64,000 bases of DNA from Roseiflexus castenholzii DSM 13941 (GTDB taxonomy: Bacteria; Chloroflexota; Chloroflexia; Chloroflexales; Roseiflexaceae): NCBI RefSeq assembly GCF_000017805.1, contig NC_009767.1, positions 2,418,001 through 2,482,000 on the forward strand, written 5' to 3'. A program made the translations under genes and the position numbers. The notes beneath the pieces were generated by a model. That model made no database searches. It was not told the DNA's origin and saw nothing but the letters and a program-made list of their open reading frames with translations. Of this stretch, positions 24,144-34,100 are shown in pieces. Position 1 is the stretch's first letter. Each line of letters starts with the position of its first letter.

Positions 24144-25655
24144 GGGTAAGGTTTGGTAGGGGCGCCCCTACGATGCCCCGGCGGGTGTGCCGGCGTGGGC
24201 AGTCATTGCGAGACCGGCACAGCCGGGCGAAGCAATCTCCTCACCCCCTGAACGCGGCGCAGCCGGGCGAAGCAATCTCCTCACCCCCTGAACGCGGCGC
24301 AGCGCGCGGGTCGGCGCCCCGGCGGGCGTGCCGGCGTGAGCTGTCATTGCGAGACCGGCGCAGCCGGGCGAAGCAATCCCCTCACCCCCTGAACGCGGCG
24401 CAGCGCGCGGGTCGGCGCCCCGGCGGGCGTGCCGGGGTGGGCAGTCATTGCGAGACCGGCGTAGCCGGGCGAAGCAATCTCCTCACCCCCTAAACGCGGC
24501 ACAGCCGGGCGAAGCAATCCCCTCACCCCCTGAACGCGGCGCAGCGCGCGGGTTGGCGCCCCGGCGGGCGTGCCGGCGTGGGCTGTCATTGCGAGACCGG
24601 CGCAGCCGGGCGAAGCAATCTCCTCACCCCCTGAGCGCGGCGCGCGGGTGTCGGCGCCCCGGCGGGCGTGCCGGGGTGGGCTGTCATTGCGAGACCGGCG
24701 CAGCCGGGCGAAGCAATCTCCTCACCCCCTGAGCGCGGCGCGCGGGTGTCGGCGCCCCGGCGGGCGTGCCGGGGTGGGCTGTCATTGCGAGACCGGCGCA
24801 GCCGGGCGAAGCAATCTCCTCACCCCCTGAGCGCGGCGCGCGGGTGTCGGCGCCCCGGCGGGCGTGCCGGGGTGGGCTGTCATTGCGAGACCGGCGCAGC
24901 CGGGCGAAGCAATCTCCTCACCCCCTGAACGCGGCGCAGCGCGCGGGTCGGCGCCCCGGCGGGCGTGCCGGCGTGAGCTGTCATTGCGAGACCGGCGCAG
25001 CCGGGCGAAGCAATCCCCTCACCCCCTGAACGCGGCGCAGCGCGCGGGTCGGCGCCCCGGCGGGCGTGCCGGCGTGAGCTGTCATTGCGAGACCGGCGCA
25101 GCCGGGCGAAGCAATCCCCTCACCCCCTAAACGCGGCGCAGCCGGGCGAAGCAATCCCCTCACCCCCTGAACGCGGCGCAGCGCGCGGGTGTCGGCGCCC
25201 CGGCGGGCGTGCCGGCGTGGGCAGTCATTGCGAGACCGGCACAGCCGGGCGAAGCAATCCCCTCACCCCCTGAACGCGGCGCAGCGCGCGGGTTGGCGCC
25301 CCGGCGGGTGTGCCGGCGTGGGCTGTCATTGCGAGACCGGCGCAGCCGGGCGAAGCAATCTCCTCACCCCCTGAGCGCGGCGCGCGGGTGTCGGCGCCCC
25401 GGCGGGCGTGCCGGGGTGGGCTGTCATTGCGAGACCGGCGCAGCCGGGCGAAGCAATCTCCTCACCCCCTGAGCGCGGCGCGCGGGTGTCGGCGCCCCGG
25501 CGGGCGTGCCGGGGTGGGCTGTCATTGCGAGACCGGCGCAGCCGGGCGAAGCAATCTCCTCACCCCCTGAGCGCGGCGCAGCCGGGCGAAGCAATCTCCT
25601 CACCCCCTGAGCGCGGCGCAGCGCGCGGGTCGGCGCCCTGGCAGTGTGGCACGAA
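24144..25655 (+). repeat. Tandem array of about 98-bp units (13 cores)
   Basis: Thirteen copies of a core starting GTCATTGCGAGACCGGC and running through CGGGCGAAGCAATC. They are joined by CTCACCCCCTGA and by GCGCCCCGGCGGGCGTGCCGG segments. Spacing is often exactly 98 bp, sometimes 101 or about 142 bp where a CACCCCCT block is doubled. Units are nearly identical to one another, so the array is recent or homogenised. It is not CRISPR: there are no unique spacers and no cas genes. Open frames through it are artefacts. Confidence 0.93.
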
Positions 25656-25673
25656 TGACCGCGCATGAGTATC

Positions 25674-25718
25674 GGTTCTCGGTTCTCGGTTCTCGGTTCT
25701 CAGTTCTCGGTTCTCGTC
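25674..25718 (+). repeat. GGTTCTC heptad array
   Basis: Six tandem heptads, mostly GGTTCTC with one AGTTCTC, about 80 bp upstream of the dipeptide epimerase gene. Same unit as the heptads before livF and, inverted, before the flavoprotein gene at 57938. Confidence 0.85.
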
Positions 25719-25793
25719 ACCCCTAACCCCAACCAATCAAGTATACTTATGATCTCTGCATATGTACACTCAGCAGCGAGGCACAGCACACCT

Positions 25794-26900
25794 ATGACCA
25801 CACCCACAACCATTCGCTCTCTGACCGTGACCCCCCTTGACATCCCGCTCCACGAACCGTTCGGCATTGCCGGCGGCGCCCAGGAAATGGCGCACAATCT
25901 GCTGATCACCGTCGAGTTGACGGACGGCACGCGCGGCTACGGCGAAGCAGCGCCGTTTCCGGCGTTCAACGGCGAGACGCAGGAAACGGCGCGCGCGGCG
26001 ATCCTGGCGGCGCAACCGATTGTCGAAGGCGCCGACGCGCGCGAGTGGCGGCGGATTGCGCTGGCGCTCCCCGCTATTCCTGGCATGACCGGTTCGGCGC
26101 GTTGCGCCATTGAGACTGCCCTGCTCGATGCGTTGACGCGCCGCGCGCGCCTGCCGCTCTGGGCATTCTTCGGCGGCATGGCGACGACCCTGGAAACGGA
26201 TGTGACCGTCACCATCGGCAGCGTGGCGGCGGCGGCGCGCGCGGCGCAGGCGATTGTCGCGCGCGGCGTCACCACGATCAAGATCAAGATCGGCGCCGGC
26301 GATCCAGAGACCACCACGATCCGCACGATGGAACACGACCTGGCGCGGATTGTCGCTATCCGGGATGTCGCGCCGGATGCGCGCCTGATCCTCGACGGCA
26401 ACTGCGGCTATACCGCCGATGATGCGCTTCGATTGCTCGATATGCTGAGCGTTCACGGCATTGTTCCGGTCCTGTTCGAGCAACCGGTGGCGAAGGATGA
26501 TGAAGCCGGATTGCGTCGTCTGACCGCCGCGCGCCGTGTGCCCATCGCCGCCGATGAAAGCGCATCGAGCGCCGCCGATGTTGCGCGGTTGGCGCAGTCC
26601 GGCGCCGTTGATGTGATCAACATCAAATTGATGAAATGTGGCATTGTTGAAGCGCTCGACATCGCCGCGATTGCACGCGTTGCAGGCTTGCGCCTGATGA
26701 TCGGCGGAATGGTCGAGTCGTTTCTGGCAATGACCGTCTCTGCCTGTTTTGCCGCCGGTCAGGGCGGCTTCGCTTTCGTAGACCTGGACACGCCCCTTTT
26801 TCTGGCAGAGAACCCCTTCGTCGGCGGTATGACCTATCGTGGCGGCGTCATCGATCTGGGGGCGATCCATGCCGGGCACGGCGTCACGCTGCCTGCTTGA
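25794..26900 (+). CDS. Dipeptide epimerase (L-Ala-D/L-Glu type, enolase superfamily)
   Basis: The 368-residue product is a muconate-lactonizing-type enolase superfamily member. TTIKIKIGAG holds the first catalytic Lys (KxK). LDGNCGY, LFEQPV and AADES provide the three metal ligands, and NIKLMKCGI the second catalytic Lys. This pattern fits L-Ala-D/L-Glu epimerases of murein peptide recycling, in line with the murF-alr gene upstream; other dipeptides are possible. ATG 25794 begins a sequence typical of the family N-terminus (LTVTPLDIPLHEPFGIAGG). A -10-like TATACT at 25742 could be its promoter; the ribosome site (GAGG) is distant. Confidence 0.85.
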   Translation: MTTPTTIRSLTVTPLDIPLHEPFGIAGGAQEMAHNLLITVELTDGTRGYGEAAPFPAFNGETQETARAAILAAQPIVEGADAREWRRIALALPAIPGMTGSARCAIETALLDALTRRARLPLWAFFGGMATTLETDVTVTIGSVAAAARAAQAIVARGVTTIKIKIGAGDPETTTIRTMEHDLARIVAIRDVAPDARLILDGNCGYTADDALRLLDMLSVHGIVPVLFEQPVAKDDEAGLRRLTAARRVPIAADESASSAADVARLAQSGAVDVINIKLMKCGIVEALDIAAIARVAGLRLMIGGMVESFLAMTVSACFAAGQGGFAFVDLDTPLFLAENPFVGGMTYRGGVIDLGAIHAGHGVTLPA

Positions 26901-27484
26901 GTGCATTTGGACGTCCGGTGTAGGCGTGGTTCGGCAGGCTCAGCGCAGGCGCCGCCTCGCTCCAACGTCCGCTTCTCCCATCCTCTACGACGCGACGAGT
27001 GGCGATTATGCCGTGTATATCGGCGCAGCGCCGTCTCGATCCACCGCGCCCTTCTTCCCTTGTGGGAGAAGGGGGTTGGAGGGATGAGGGGAAAACGGGC
27101 GTCGAGACGACGAAAACGCGCTGCACATCTGGAAAATCCACCCTTGTGAGCAGGCGAGAAGGCGGAAGCGTTCGGCGCCGCGTGAATCATTGCCGACAAG
27201 AAAGATGGAATGGGAAAGGTGTGTAGGGTGCAAGAGAAAGTGAATCCTACCCCCTCATCCCTCATCCTTCATCCCTCCCTCGTTTAGTTATTCTATCCAA
27301 ACTATTCCCGCCGATCTTCGTACCGAGTCGCCCTACCGCAAACGGTTGTCGCCTTCTATAATTCGGAGTATTGAACGTTCCTGGCGCGTGTCCTGCAACG
27401 ATGCAACGCGGATGACCATGTCCGTCATCTGCGTTTGGTCGTTGCGCACGACGCAGCGCATGACAATCCTGGGAGGATGACTCA
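26901..27484. other. Intergenic region upstream of glnA
   Basis: No gene supported. It contains a hairpin CCCTTCTTCCC/GGGAGAAGGG at about 27049-27073, and a short pyrimidine heptad run (CCTCATC, CCTTCAT types) at 27251-27289. A -10-like TATAAT lies at 27357-27362 without a good -35 box. GGGAGGA at 27472-27478 is the glnA ribosome site. I see no sigma-54 (GG-N10-GC) promoter. Confidence 0.45.
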
Positions 27485-28909
27485 ATGGGCATGACACCAA
27501 AAGACGTCCTGGCGATGATCAAGGAGCACGACATCAAGATGGTCGATGTGCGCTTCACCGACATCCCGGGCACGTGGCAACACTTCTCATTGCCTGCGAG
27601 CGCACTGACAGAAGATGATTTTGTGAACGGCATCGGTTTTGATGGATCATCGATCCGCGGTTTTCAGGCAATCAACGAGAGCGACATGCTGGTCGTTCCC
27701 GATCCAAACACTGCGTTTATCGACCCGATGCTGAAAATCCCGACGCTGGCATTAATCTGCGACATTCGCGATCCCATCACCGGCGAACAGTACACGCGCG
27801 ATCCCCGCTTTATCGCGCGAAAGGCGGAAGAGTATCTGCGCAACACCGGCATCGCCGACACTGCCTACTTCGGACCAGAAGCTGAGTTTTTCCTGTTCAA
27901 CGATGTGCGTTTTGATCAGGGCAGCCATTTTGGCTACTATTTCCTCGATAGCGATGAAGGCATCTGGAACAGCGGGGCCGACCGGCATGGCAAGAATCTG
28001 GCGTATCGCCCGCGCTACAAAGAGGGCTACTTCCCTTGTCCGCCGCTTGACACGTTGCAAGATGTTCGCTCGCAGATCACCCTCAACATGATGGCGGCGG
28101 GGATTGAGGTTGAGGTGCATCACCACGAAGTGGCAACCGCCGGTCAATGCGAGATCGATATGCGCTTCGACTCGTTGCTGAACATGGCGGATAAACTCAT
28201 CAAGTACAAGTACATCGTCAAGAACACAGCGCGCGAGTTTGGGTTGACCGCTACTTTCATGCCCAAGCCGCTCTTTGGCGACAATGGCAGCGGGATGCAC
28301 TGTCACCAGAGCCTCTGGAAAGAAGGGCAGCCGCTCTTCTATGATCCGAAAGGGTATGCGCTCCTTTCGGACACGGCGCGCTGGTATATCGGCGGCATTC
28401 TGACTCACGCTCCGGCGCTGCTGGCGATCTGTGCGCCGACGACGAACTCCTACCGCCGCCTGGTGCCAGGGTTTGAAGCGCCGATCAACCTGGTCTACTC
28501 CCAGCGCAACCGGTCGGCGGCGGTTCGCATTCCGACCTACTCGGACTCGCCGAAGGCGCGACGTATTGAGTTCCGCGCGCCCGATCCGACCTGCAACCCA
28601 TACCTGGCGTTCGCTGCCATGCTCATGGCGGGCATCGACGGGATTAAGAAGCGGATCGAGCCGCCGCCGCCGCTTGATGTCGATATCTACGAACTCTCTG
28701 CGGAAGAGAAAGCGCATATTCGTGGCACCCCCGGCTCGCTGGCGGAGTCGCTCGATGCGCTCGAAGCCGACCATGCCTTCCTGCTCGAAGGCGGCGTCTT
28801 CACGTCGGATGTGATCGAAACCTATCTGGATTATAAGCGCTCGCGCGAGTTGATTCAGGTGGCGATCCGACCACATCCCTACGAGTTCTTCATGTACTTC
28901 GACGCATAG
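27485..28909 (+). CDS. glnA: Glutamine synthetase type I
   Basis: Makes glutamine from glutamate, ammonia and ATP, the entry point of ammonium assimilation. The 474-residue length and the motifs are those of dodecameric GSI: GIGFDGSSIRGF near residue 50, YFGPEAEFFLF near 125, the ATP-site HCHQSLWKEG and NRSAAVRIP near 345. IYELSAEE near residue 400 aligns with the region of the adenylylatable Tyr of beta-type GSI, so adenylylation control is possible. A strong terminator follows, and amt and gltB lie downstream as separate units. Confidence 0.96.
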   Translation: MGMTPKDVLAMIKEHDIKMVDVRFTDIPGTWQHFSLPASALTEDDFVNGIGFDGSSIRGFQAINESDMLVVPDPNTAFIDPMLKIPTLALICDIRDPITGEQYTRDPRFIARKAEEYLRNTGIADTAYFGPEAEFFLFNDVRFDQGSHFGYYFLDSDEGIWNSGADRHGKNLAYRPRYKEGYFPCPPLDTLQDVRSQITLNMMAAGIEVEVHHHEVATAGQCEIDMRFDSLLNMADKLIKYKYIVKNTAREFGLTATFMPKPLFGDNGSGMHCHQSLWKEGQPLFYDPKGYALLSDTARWYIGGILTHAPALLAICAPTTNSYRRLVPGFEAPINLVYSQRNRSAAVRIPTYSDSPKARRIEFRAPDPTCNPYLAFAAMLMAGIDGIKKRIEPPPPLDVDIYELSAEEKAHIRGTPGSLAESLDALEADHAFLLEGGVFTSDVIETYLDYKRSRELIQVAIRPHPYEFFMYFDA

Positions 28910-28936
28910 GCGGGAGCAGCGCCGGTGTACGGTGAG

Positions 28937-28971
28937 GCGGGACCGTTGCACCTCAACGGTCCTGCTTTTTT
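28937..28971 (+). terminator. Rho-independent terminator after glnA
   Basis: GCGGGACCGTTG pairs with CAACGGTCCTGC (one G-T wobble) around a 5-nt loop, directly followed by six T. Confidence 0.9.
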
Positions 28972-29043
28972 GTCTATTTTATACGAGGCAACGCAGCAAA
29001 TTAATATGCACAAATGTCTTTTAGTTGTATAAAATAGACAAAA
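28968..29043. promoter_or_regulatory. 17-bp perfect inverted repeat between glnA and amt
   Basis: TTTTGTCTATTTTATAC at 28968-28984 is repeated in exact inverse orientation at 29027-29043, with 42 bp between. The left arm shares its T-run with the glnA terminator. The right arm contains TATAAAAT, a -10-like box, about 200 bp before amt. It may be an operator for a nitrogen regulator, a paired promoter, or the ends of a 76-bp insertion. Confidence 0.7.
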
Positions 29044-29242
29044 TCGAAACCGGATATTTCATATGAACTGGACGTAGCCTTCACGCCGTTTCTGTCGTAC
29101 TCTTCAGCATATCGTAAGCCCACGCGCTCAATCCGGTGCAACGAAGCAGCATCCTGCGCCCGCGCGCGCCGCAGGATTATTTTGCGTTTTGCACCGGTGT
29201 GGCAGCGTGAGATACATCCATCACACAGGAGAAAGGGAAGGT

Positions 29243-30679
29243 ATGGTCAGGCGACGAACAAAACTCATGCTCGGCATTGGCGCGCTTGCCGGTCTGTTGA
29301 TCGGCACAACCGGCACCTCCTTTGCCCAGGAGATCGACCCCGCGATTGCGGAAATGGGCGTGGTCACCGACACTATGTGGCTGCTTGTTGCGGCGTTCCT
29401 GGTGTTCTTCATGCAGGCGGGCTTCGCGCTTGTCGAGGCGGGTTCCACCCAGTCCAAGAACATGATCAACATCATGTTCAAGAACTTGATGGACTTCTGC
29501 GTGGCTGCACTGGCGTTCTGGATGGTTGGCTGGGGGATCGCATATGGCGCCAGCGTTGGCGGTTTCTTTGGATCTGATCAGTTCTTCCTGGGCGATGTGC
29601 GCGAGGCAGGGAGTGTGCCGACGCTCGCGGTCTGGCTGTTCCAGGTGGTGTTCGCCGGTACTGCGGCGACGATCGTCTCCGGTGCGATGGCGGAACGCAC
29701 GAAGTTCAGCGCCTATCTGATCTACAGCGTGGTTATCTCGGTGCTTATCTACCCGGTGGTGGTGCACTGGGTATGGAGCGGCGCCGGCTGGCTCAACGAT
29801 TACGATCCGACAACCACAGGCGATTGGGGCTTTACCGATTTCGCCGGTTCGACCGTCGTTCATAGCGTCGGCGGTTGGGCGGCGTTAATGGGCGCCTGGC
29901 TTCTTGGTCCGCGCATGGGGCGCTATGGTCCCGATGGCAAACCGCGTGAGATTCCCGGTCATAGCGCGGCGCTTGCCGGTCTCGGCGTCTTCATCCTCTG
30001 GCTTGGTTGGTATGGTTTCAACCCCGGCAGCCAGCTGGCGTTCAAGTCGCAGGGCGATGCAGACGCGATTGCGCTGGTCGCGGTTACGACGACACTGGCG
30101 GCGGCAGCCGGCGCTGTGGGCGCAATGATTGCCAGTTGGCTCAAGAGCGGCAAGCCGGAACTCGGCGCGACGCTCAACGGTGTGCTCTCCGGTCTGGTGG
30201 CGATTACGGCAGGTTGTGCCTACATGCGCCCGCTCGATGCGGTCATCGTTGGGCTGGTCGCCGGTCCGCTCTATGTGATCTCAATGAAGTGGATGGAATC
30301 ACTCAAGATCGATGATCCGGTCGGCGCGGTGCCGGTCCACCTGGTGAATGGCGTCTGGGGCACGCTGGCGGTCGGTCTGTTCGCAACGATTGAAGGCAAC
30401 ACCGGCACGGTCGGCTTGTTTGCCGGCGGCGGTCCGCAACTGTTGATCGCTCAGATCGTCGGTGTGCTGGCAATCGGCGCATGGTGTGCGTTGACGAGTT
30501 TCCTGCTCTTCTTTATCCTCAAGCGCACGATTGGGCTGCGTGTGTCGCCCGAAGAGGAGGAACTCGGTCTCGACATCGGCGAGCACGGGACGGTCGCTTA
30601 CCCGGATATTCATAAGATGCCTGAGCCGGAGACGGTGCGCGCGATCACTGGCAAGCCGCTCTCCAGTGCGGCTGAGTGA
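29243..30679 (+). CDS. amt: Ammonium transporter
   Basis: Amt/MEP/Rh channel moving ammonium across the cytoplasmic membrane. The 478-residue product has a signal peptide ending TSFAQE and about eleven membrane helices. Family landmarks are FFMQAGFALVEAGSTQSKN near residue 55, DFAGSTVVHSVGGWAALMGA with the first pore His near residue 215, and VPVHLVNGVWGTLAVGLF with the second near residue 370. ATG 29243 follows GGAGAAAGGGAAGGT. No glnK is adjacent, which is unusual since most amt genes are paired with a PII gene. Confidence 0.94.
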   Translation: MVRRRTKLMLGIGALAGLLIGTTGTSFAQEIDPAIAEMGVVTDTMWLLVAAFLVFFMQAGFALVEAGSTQSKNMINIMFKNLMDFCVAALAFWMVGWGIAYGASVGGFFGSDQFFLGDVREAGSVPTLAVWLFQVVFAGTAATIVSGAMAERTKFSAYLIYSVVISVLIYPVVVHWVWSGAGWLNDYDPTTTGDWGFTDFAGSTVVHSVGGWAALMGAWLLGPRMGRYGPDGKPREIPGHSAALAGLGVFILWLGWYGFNPGSQLAFKSQGDADAIALVAVTTTLAAAAGAVGAMIASWLKSGKPELGATLNGVLSGLVAITAGCAYMRPLDAVIVGLVAGPLYVISMKWMESLKIDDPVGAVPVHLVNGVWGTLAVGLFATIEGNTGTVGLFAGGGPQLLIAQIVGVLAIGAWCALTSFLLFFILKRTIGLRVSPEEEELGLDIGEHGTVAYPDIHKMPEPETVRAITGKPLSSAAE

Positions 30680-30715
30680 GGAGCGCAGGAGCGCAGGTTT
30701 TTCACCACGGATTTG

Positions 30716-30792
30716 GGGCAGGTCTCAGACCTGCCCTCCCTAACCCATCAGACTCCGTCACCTCTGCTTTGAGGGGTCGTCTCCCGACCCCT
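30716..30792 (+). terminator. Two hairpins after amt
   Basis: GGGCAGGTCT pairs perfectly with AGACCTGCCC around one base (30716-30736), and AGGGGTCG with CGACCCCT (30772-30792). Neither has a U-run. They may end the amt transcript or be dispersed repeat hairpins. Confidence 0.5.
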
Positions 30793-30813
30793 GCATACCG
30801 TTGCGCCAACGGC

Positions 30814-30842
30814 TTGACAAATCGCCTCTGAGCCGTTATAGT
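30814..30842 (+). promoter_or_regulatory. Sigma-70 promoter upstream of gltB
   Basis: TTGACA, exactly 17 bp, then TATAGT: a near-consensus housekeeping promoter. Transcription would start near 30849, giving a leader of about 270 nt before the gltB ATG. Confidence 0.75.
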
Positions 30843-31121
30843 AACCCTTAACCTGATTTTGCGGATTGCAGCGACGCCCGCAGCCTGCTCGATTGGAGAG
30901 TGTGTGCTGTGGGCGTTTGGCGTATCAGTCGCAGCAACGCCCCCGCTGTTGCTCGCGTTTTTCGCATCACCTGATCGCAGCACGCTTCTCGACGCAGCGG
31001 AATCACGCAGTAGTCAGGTCATCCCGCCAGACACAGCATCTGCAAACGGCAGTGTCGCTCCCCCGGGACAGTGGAGCGCTGTTTTGTGTACGCCACGTCA
31101 GGTAGCAAGGTGACAGACACA
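30843..31121 (+). other. Long leader of gltB
   Basis: A 280-nt stretch with an open TTG-initiated frame (30859-31113) that has no recognisable product. A hairpin CGCTCC/GGAGCG lies at about 31056-31079, followed by TGTTTTG. The length suggests transcriptional or translational control, but I recognise no known riboswitch. Confidence 0.4.
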
Positions 31122-34100
31122 ATGGATCAACTGAAGCAACCAGAGATGCGCGGACTGTACGACCCGCGTTTTGAACACGATGCATGTGGTATTGGGTTCG
31201 TTGCCCGCCTGAGCGGTGAACCGAGTCACACGATACTGGCGTATGCGCTGACCGCTGTCGGACGGATGGCGCACCGCGGCGGAGTGGCGGCTGATGGAAA
31301 GAGCGGCGATGGCGCCGGTGTGCTGACGCAGATTCCGCGCGCCTTCTTTGCTCGTGAACTGGCAATACGCGGTGTTCGTTACCCGGTCGAGGATCTTGCG
31401 GTTGGCATGTTTTTCTTGCCGCAGCACGAAGGGCATCGGAGTACAGCGCGCGGTATCGTGGAGCAGATTCTTGCCCAGTATGGCATGGCGCTGCTGGCGT
31501 GGCGTCCGGTTCCTGTCAACCTCGATGCGCTCGGCGACAGCGCGCGCGAGTCGTGCCCGGTGATCGAGCAAGCCCTGATTGCCCGCCCGCCACATAACCA
31601 TACCGCGCCGAATGCCTATGAGCGCGCGCTCTACCTGGCGCGCCGCACGATTGAAGCCGAGGCGCGCGCGCATCGCCTGGAAGGGTTCTCCATTCCTTCG
31701 CTCTCAAGCCGGACGCTGGTCTACAAAGGGTTGCTGGTTGCGCCAGCATTGCCTGAGTTCTACGACGATTTGCACGATCCGCTGTATGAAACGGCGATTG
31801 CGCTCTATCATCAGCGCTATTCGACCAATACTTTCCCAACGTGGGAACGCGCCCAACCGTTCCGCATGCTGTCGCACAATGGCGAGATCAATACCTTGCG
31901 CGGCAACATTACCTGGATGCAGGCGCGCGAAGCGGAATGGCGCCGCGCTGCCGCTGCTGCACAGCAATCCAGGTTGATCGAAGCGTCGATTGATGGCGAT
32001 CCGCTGGCAATGGCGCTCAGCGCTGCCATGATCGGTCCGGTTGTCGATACGAGCGGCAGCGACTCGGCAATGCTCGATAATGTGCTCGAATTGCTGGTGA
32101 TGGGCGGGCGCGACATTCGCCATAGCCTGACGATGCTTGTTCCCGAAGCCTGGGAACGGGTACACGATATGGAACCGCCTCGACGCGCGTTCTATCAGTA
32201 TCATGCCGGTATGATGGAACCATGGGACGGTCCGGCGGCGCTGGCGTTCTGCGACGGTCAGGTGGTCGGGTTGGCGCTCGACCGCAATGGGTTGCGCCCG
32301 GCGCGCTACCTGCTCACCGATGATGGTCTGGTGGTCTGTGGCTCGGAAGTCGGCGCAGTCTCTATCGATGAGTCGCGTGTCATCCGTAAAGGCAAGGTTG
32401 GTCCTGGTCAGATGATTGCCGCCGATCTGCGCGCGGGGCGCTTCGAGGAAAATGACGACATCCGCAGCGCGCTTGCAGCCCGGCAACCGTATGCCGAGTG
32501 GCTCAAGCGCCATATGCGCGTGCTGGCGCCGGCCGGTGCGCCGCGTGTCAGCGAACCGGACGAGCCGGAGAGCCGCTCTGCGCGCGAGAGTAAATCGGCG
32601 CTGCTCGGTGAGTTGCAGCGCGCTTTTGGCTACACCGCCGAGGAACTGGCGGTCGTGCTCAAGCCGATGTTGCGCGATGGGTTGGAGCCGGTCGGCTCTA
32701 TGGGTGATGATACGCCAACCGCAGTGCTCGCCGATCGCCCGCGCCCGCTGTACAATTATTTCAAGCAGCGCTTTGCCGAAGTGACGAACCCGCCGATCGA
32801 CCCGATCCGCGAGGAACTGGTGATGTCCCTCTCGTTCAGTCTTGGTCGGCGCGGGAACCTGTTGCTCGAGACGCCAGAACACGCGCACCTGCTGCGCCTT
32901 TCCAGCCCGGTGCTGAATAATGAGCACCTGGCGATGCTGCGCAATATCAGCGATCCGGCGTTCGCCACAGCAACGCTGGACGCGACGTTTGTGGCGGACG
33001 ATGGCGTCCATGGGATGATTGCAGCGCTCGACCGTCTTTGTCGCGCGGCGGAAGAAGCAATTGCCGCCGATAAGGTCATTCTGATCATCAGTGATCGCGG
33101 CGTTGATGCGTATCGCGCGCCGATCCCGGCGCTTCTGGCGCTTGGTGCGGTGCATCAGCATCTCATCCGCACCGGTCTGCGCACGTCGGTGAGCCTGGTC
33201 GTCGAAAGCGGCGAACCGCGTGAGGTCCATCATCTGGCGTGTCTGGTCGGCATGGGCGCCGAGGCGGTCAATCCCTATCTGGCGCTCGCAACCGTGCGCG
33301 CGCTCGCCGTCGAACGCGATGAGGTGCGCGGCAAAGCCGCCGAAACGCCCGATCGCCGCGCCGCTGGCGAGCTGGCCGATGAAGCCGAGCAGAACTATAT
33401 CCATGCTCTCGAAAAAGGGCTGCTCAAGGTGATGTCCAAGATGGGCATCTCGACCGTCGATAGTTACTGTGGCGCGCAGATATTTGAGGCGGTCGGTCTG
33501 GCAGATGAGGTGATCGAACGCTGTTTTGCGGGCGTGTCGTCCCATCTGGGCGGGCATAGCTTCCGTAAACTGGCTGCCGATGTGCTCGAACATCACGAGG
33601 CGGCGTTCTCCAATCGCCTGCCGGCGCTCGCCGGTCGCTCGTCGCTGCCACATCCGGGGTATTACAAGTTCAAAAAGGATGGTGAATATCACACCTTCTC
33701 GCCAGCCGTCGTCCATGCGCTGCAACGCGCTGCCAACGGCGGCAGTTATGCCGATTACCTGGCGTACAGCAAACTGGTGCATAACCGTCCGCCGGTCGAA
33801 CTGCGCGATCTGCTCGACATTGTGCCGCTGCAACCGATCCCTGTCGATGAGGTGGAGCCGATCGAGGCAATTGTGCGTCGCTTCTCGACGGCTGCTATGT
33901 CGCATGGGTCGACGAGCATCGAAGCGCACGAAACACTGGCGATTGCGATGAACCGTCTTGGCGGCATGAGCAACTGTGGCGAAGGCGGCGAGGACCCGGA
34001 GCGCTACCGTGACGAACGTAACAGCACGATCAAACAGGTTGCGTCCGGTCGCTTCGGCGTGACCCCGGCGTACCTGGCGTCGGCGCTGGAATTGCAGATC

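Noticed and set aside
24144..25655. Possible CRISPR array
   Set aside because: The whole 98-bp unit is repeated, there are no unique spacers, the core is not of CRISPR repeat length and no cas gene is in the window.
24173..25668. Overlapping open frames with repeated RPAQPGEAISSPPERGA-like sequence
   Set aside because: They are translations of the 98-bp tandem repeat. Frames change from unit to unit and there is no start signal.
27262..27480. Sigma-54 or PII-controlled promoter before glnA
   Set aside because: No GG-N10-GC motif found by eye; only a -10-like TATAAT.
30859..31113. 84-codon frame in the gltB leader
   Set aside because: TTG start without a ribosome site and no recognisable product. 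Kept only as a remark on the leader; it might be a leader peptide but nothing supports it.
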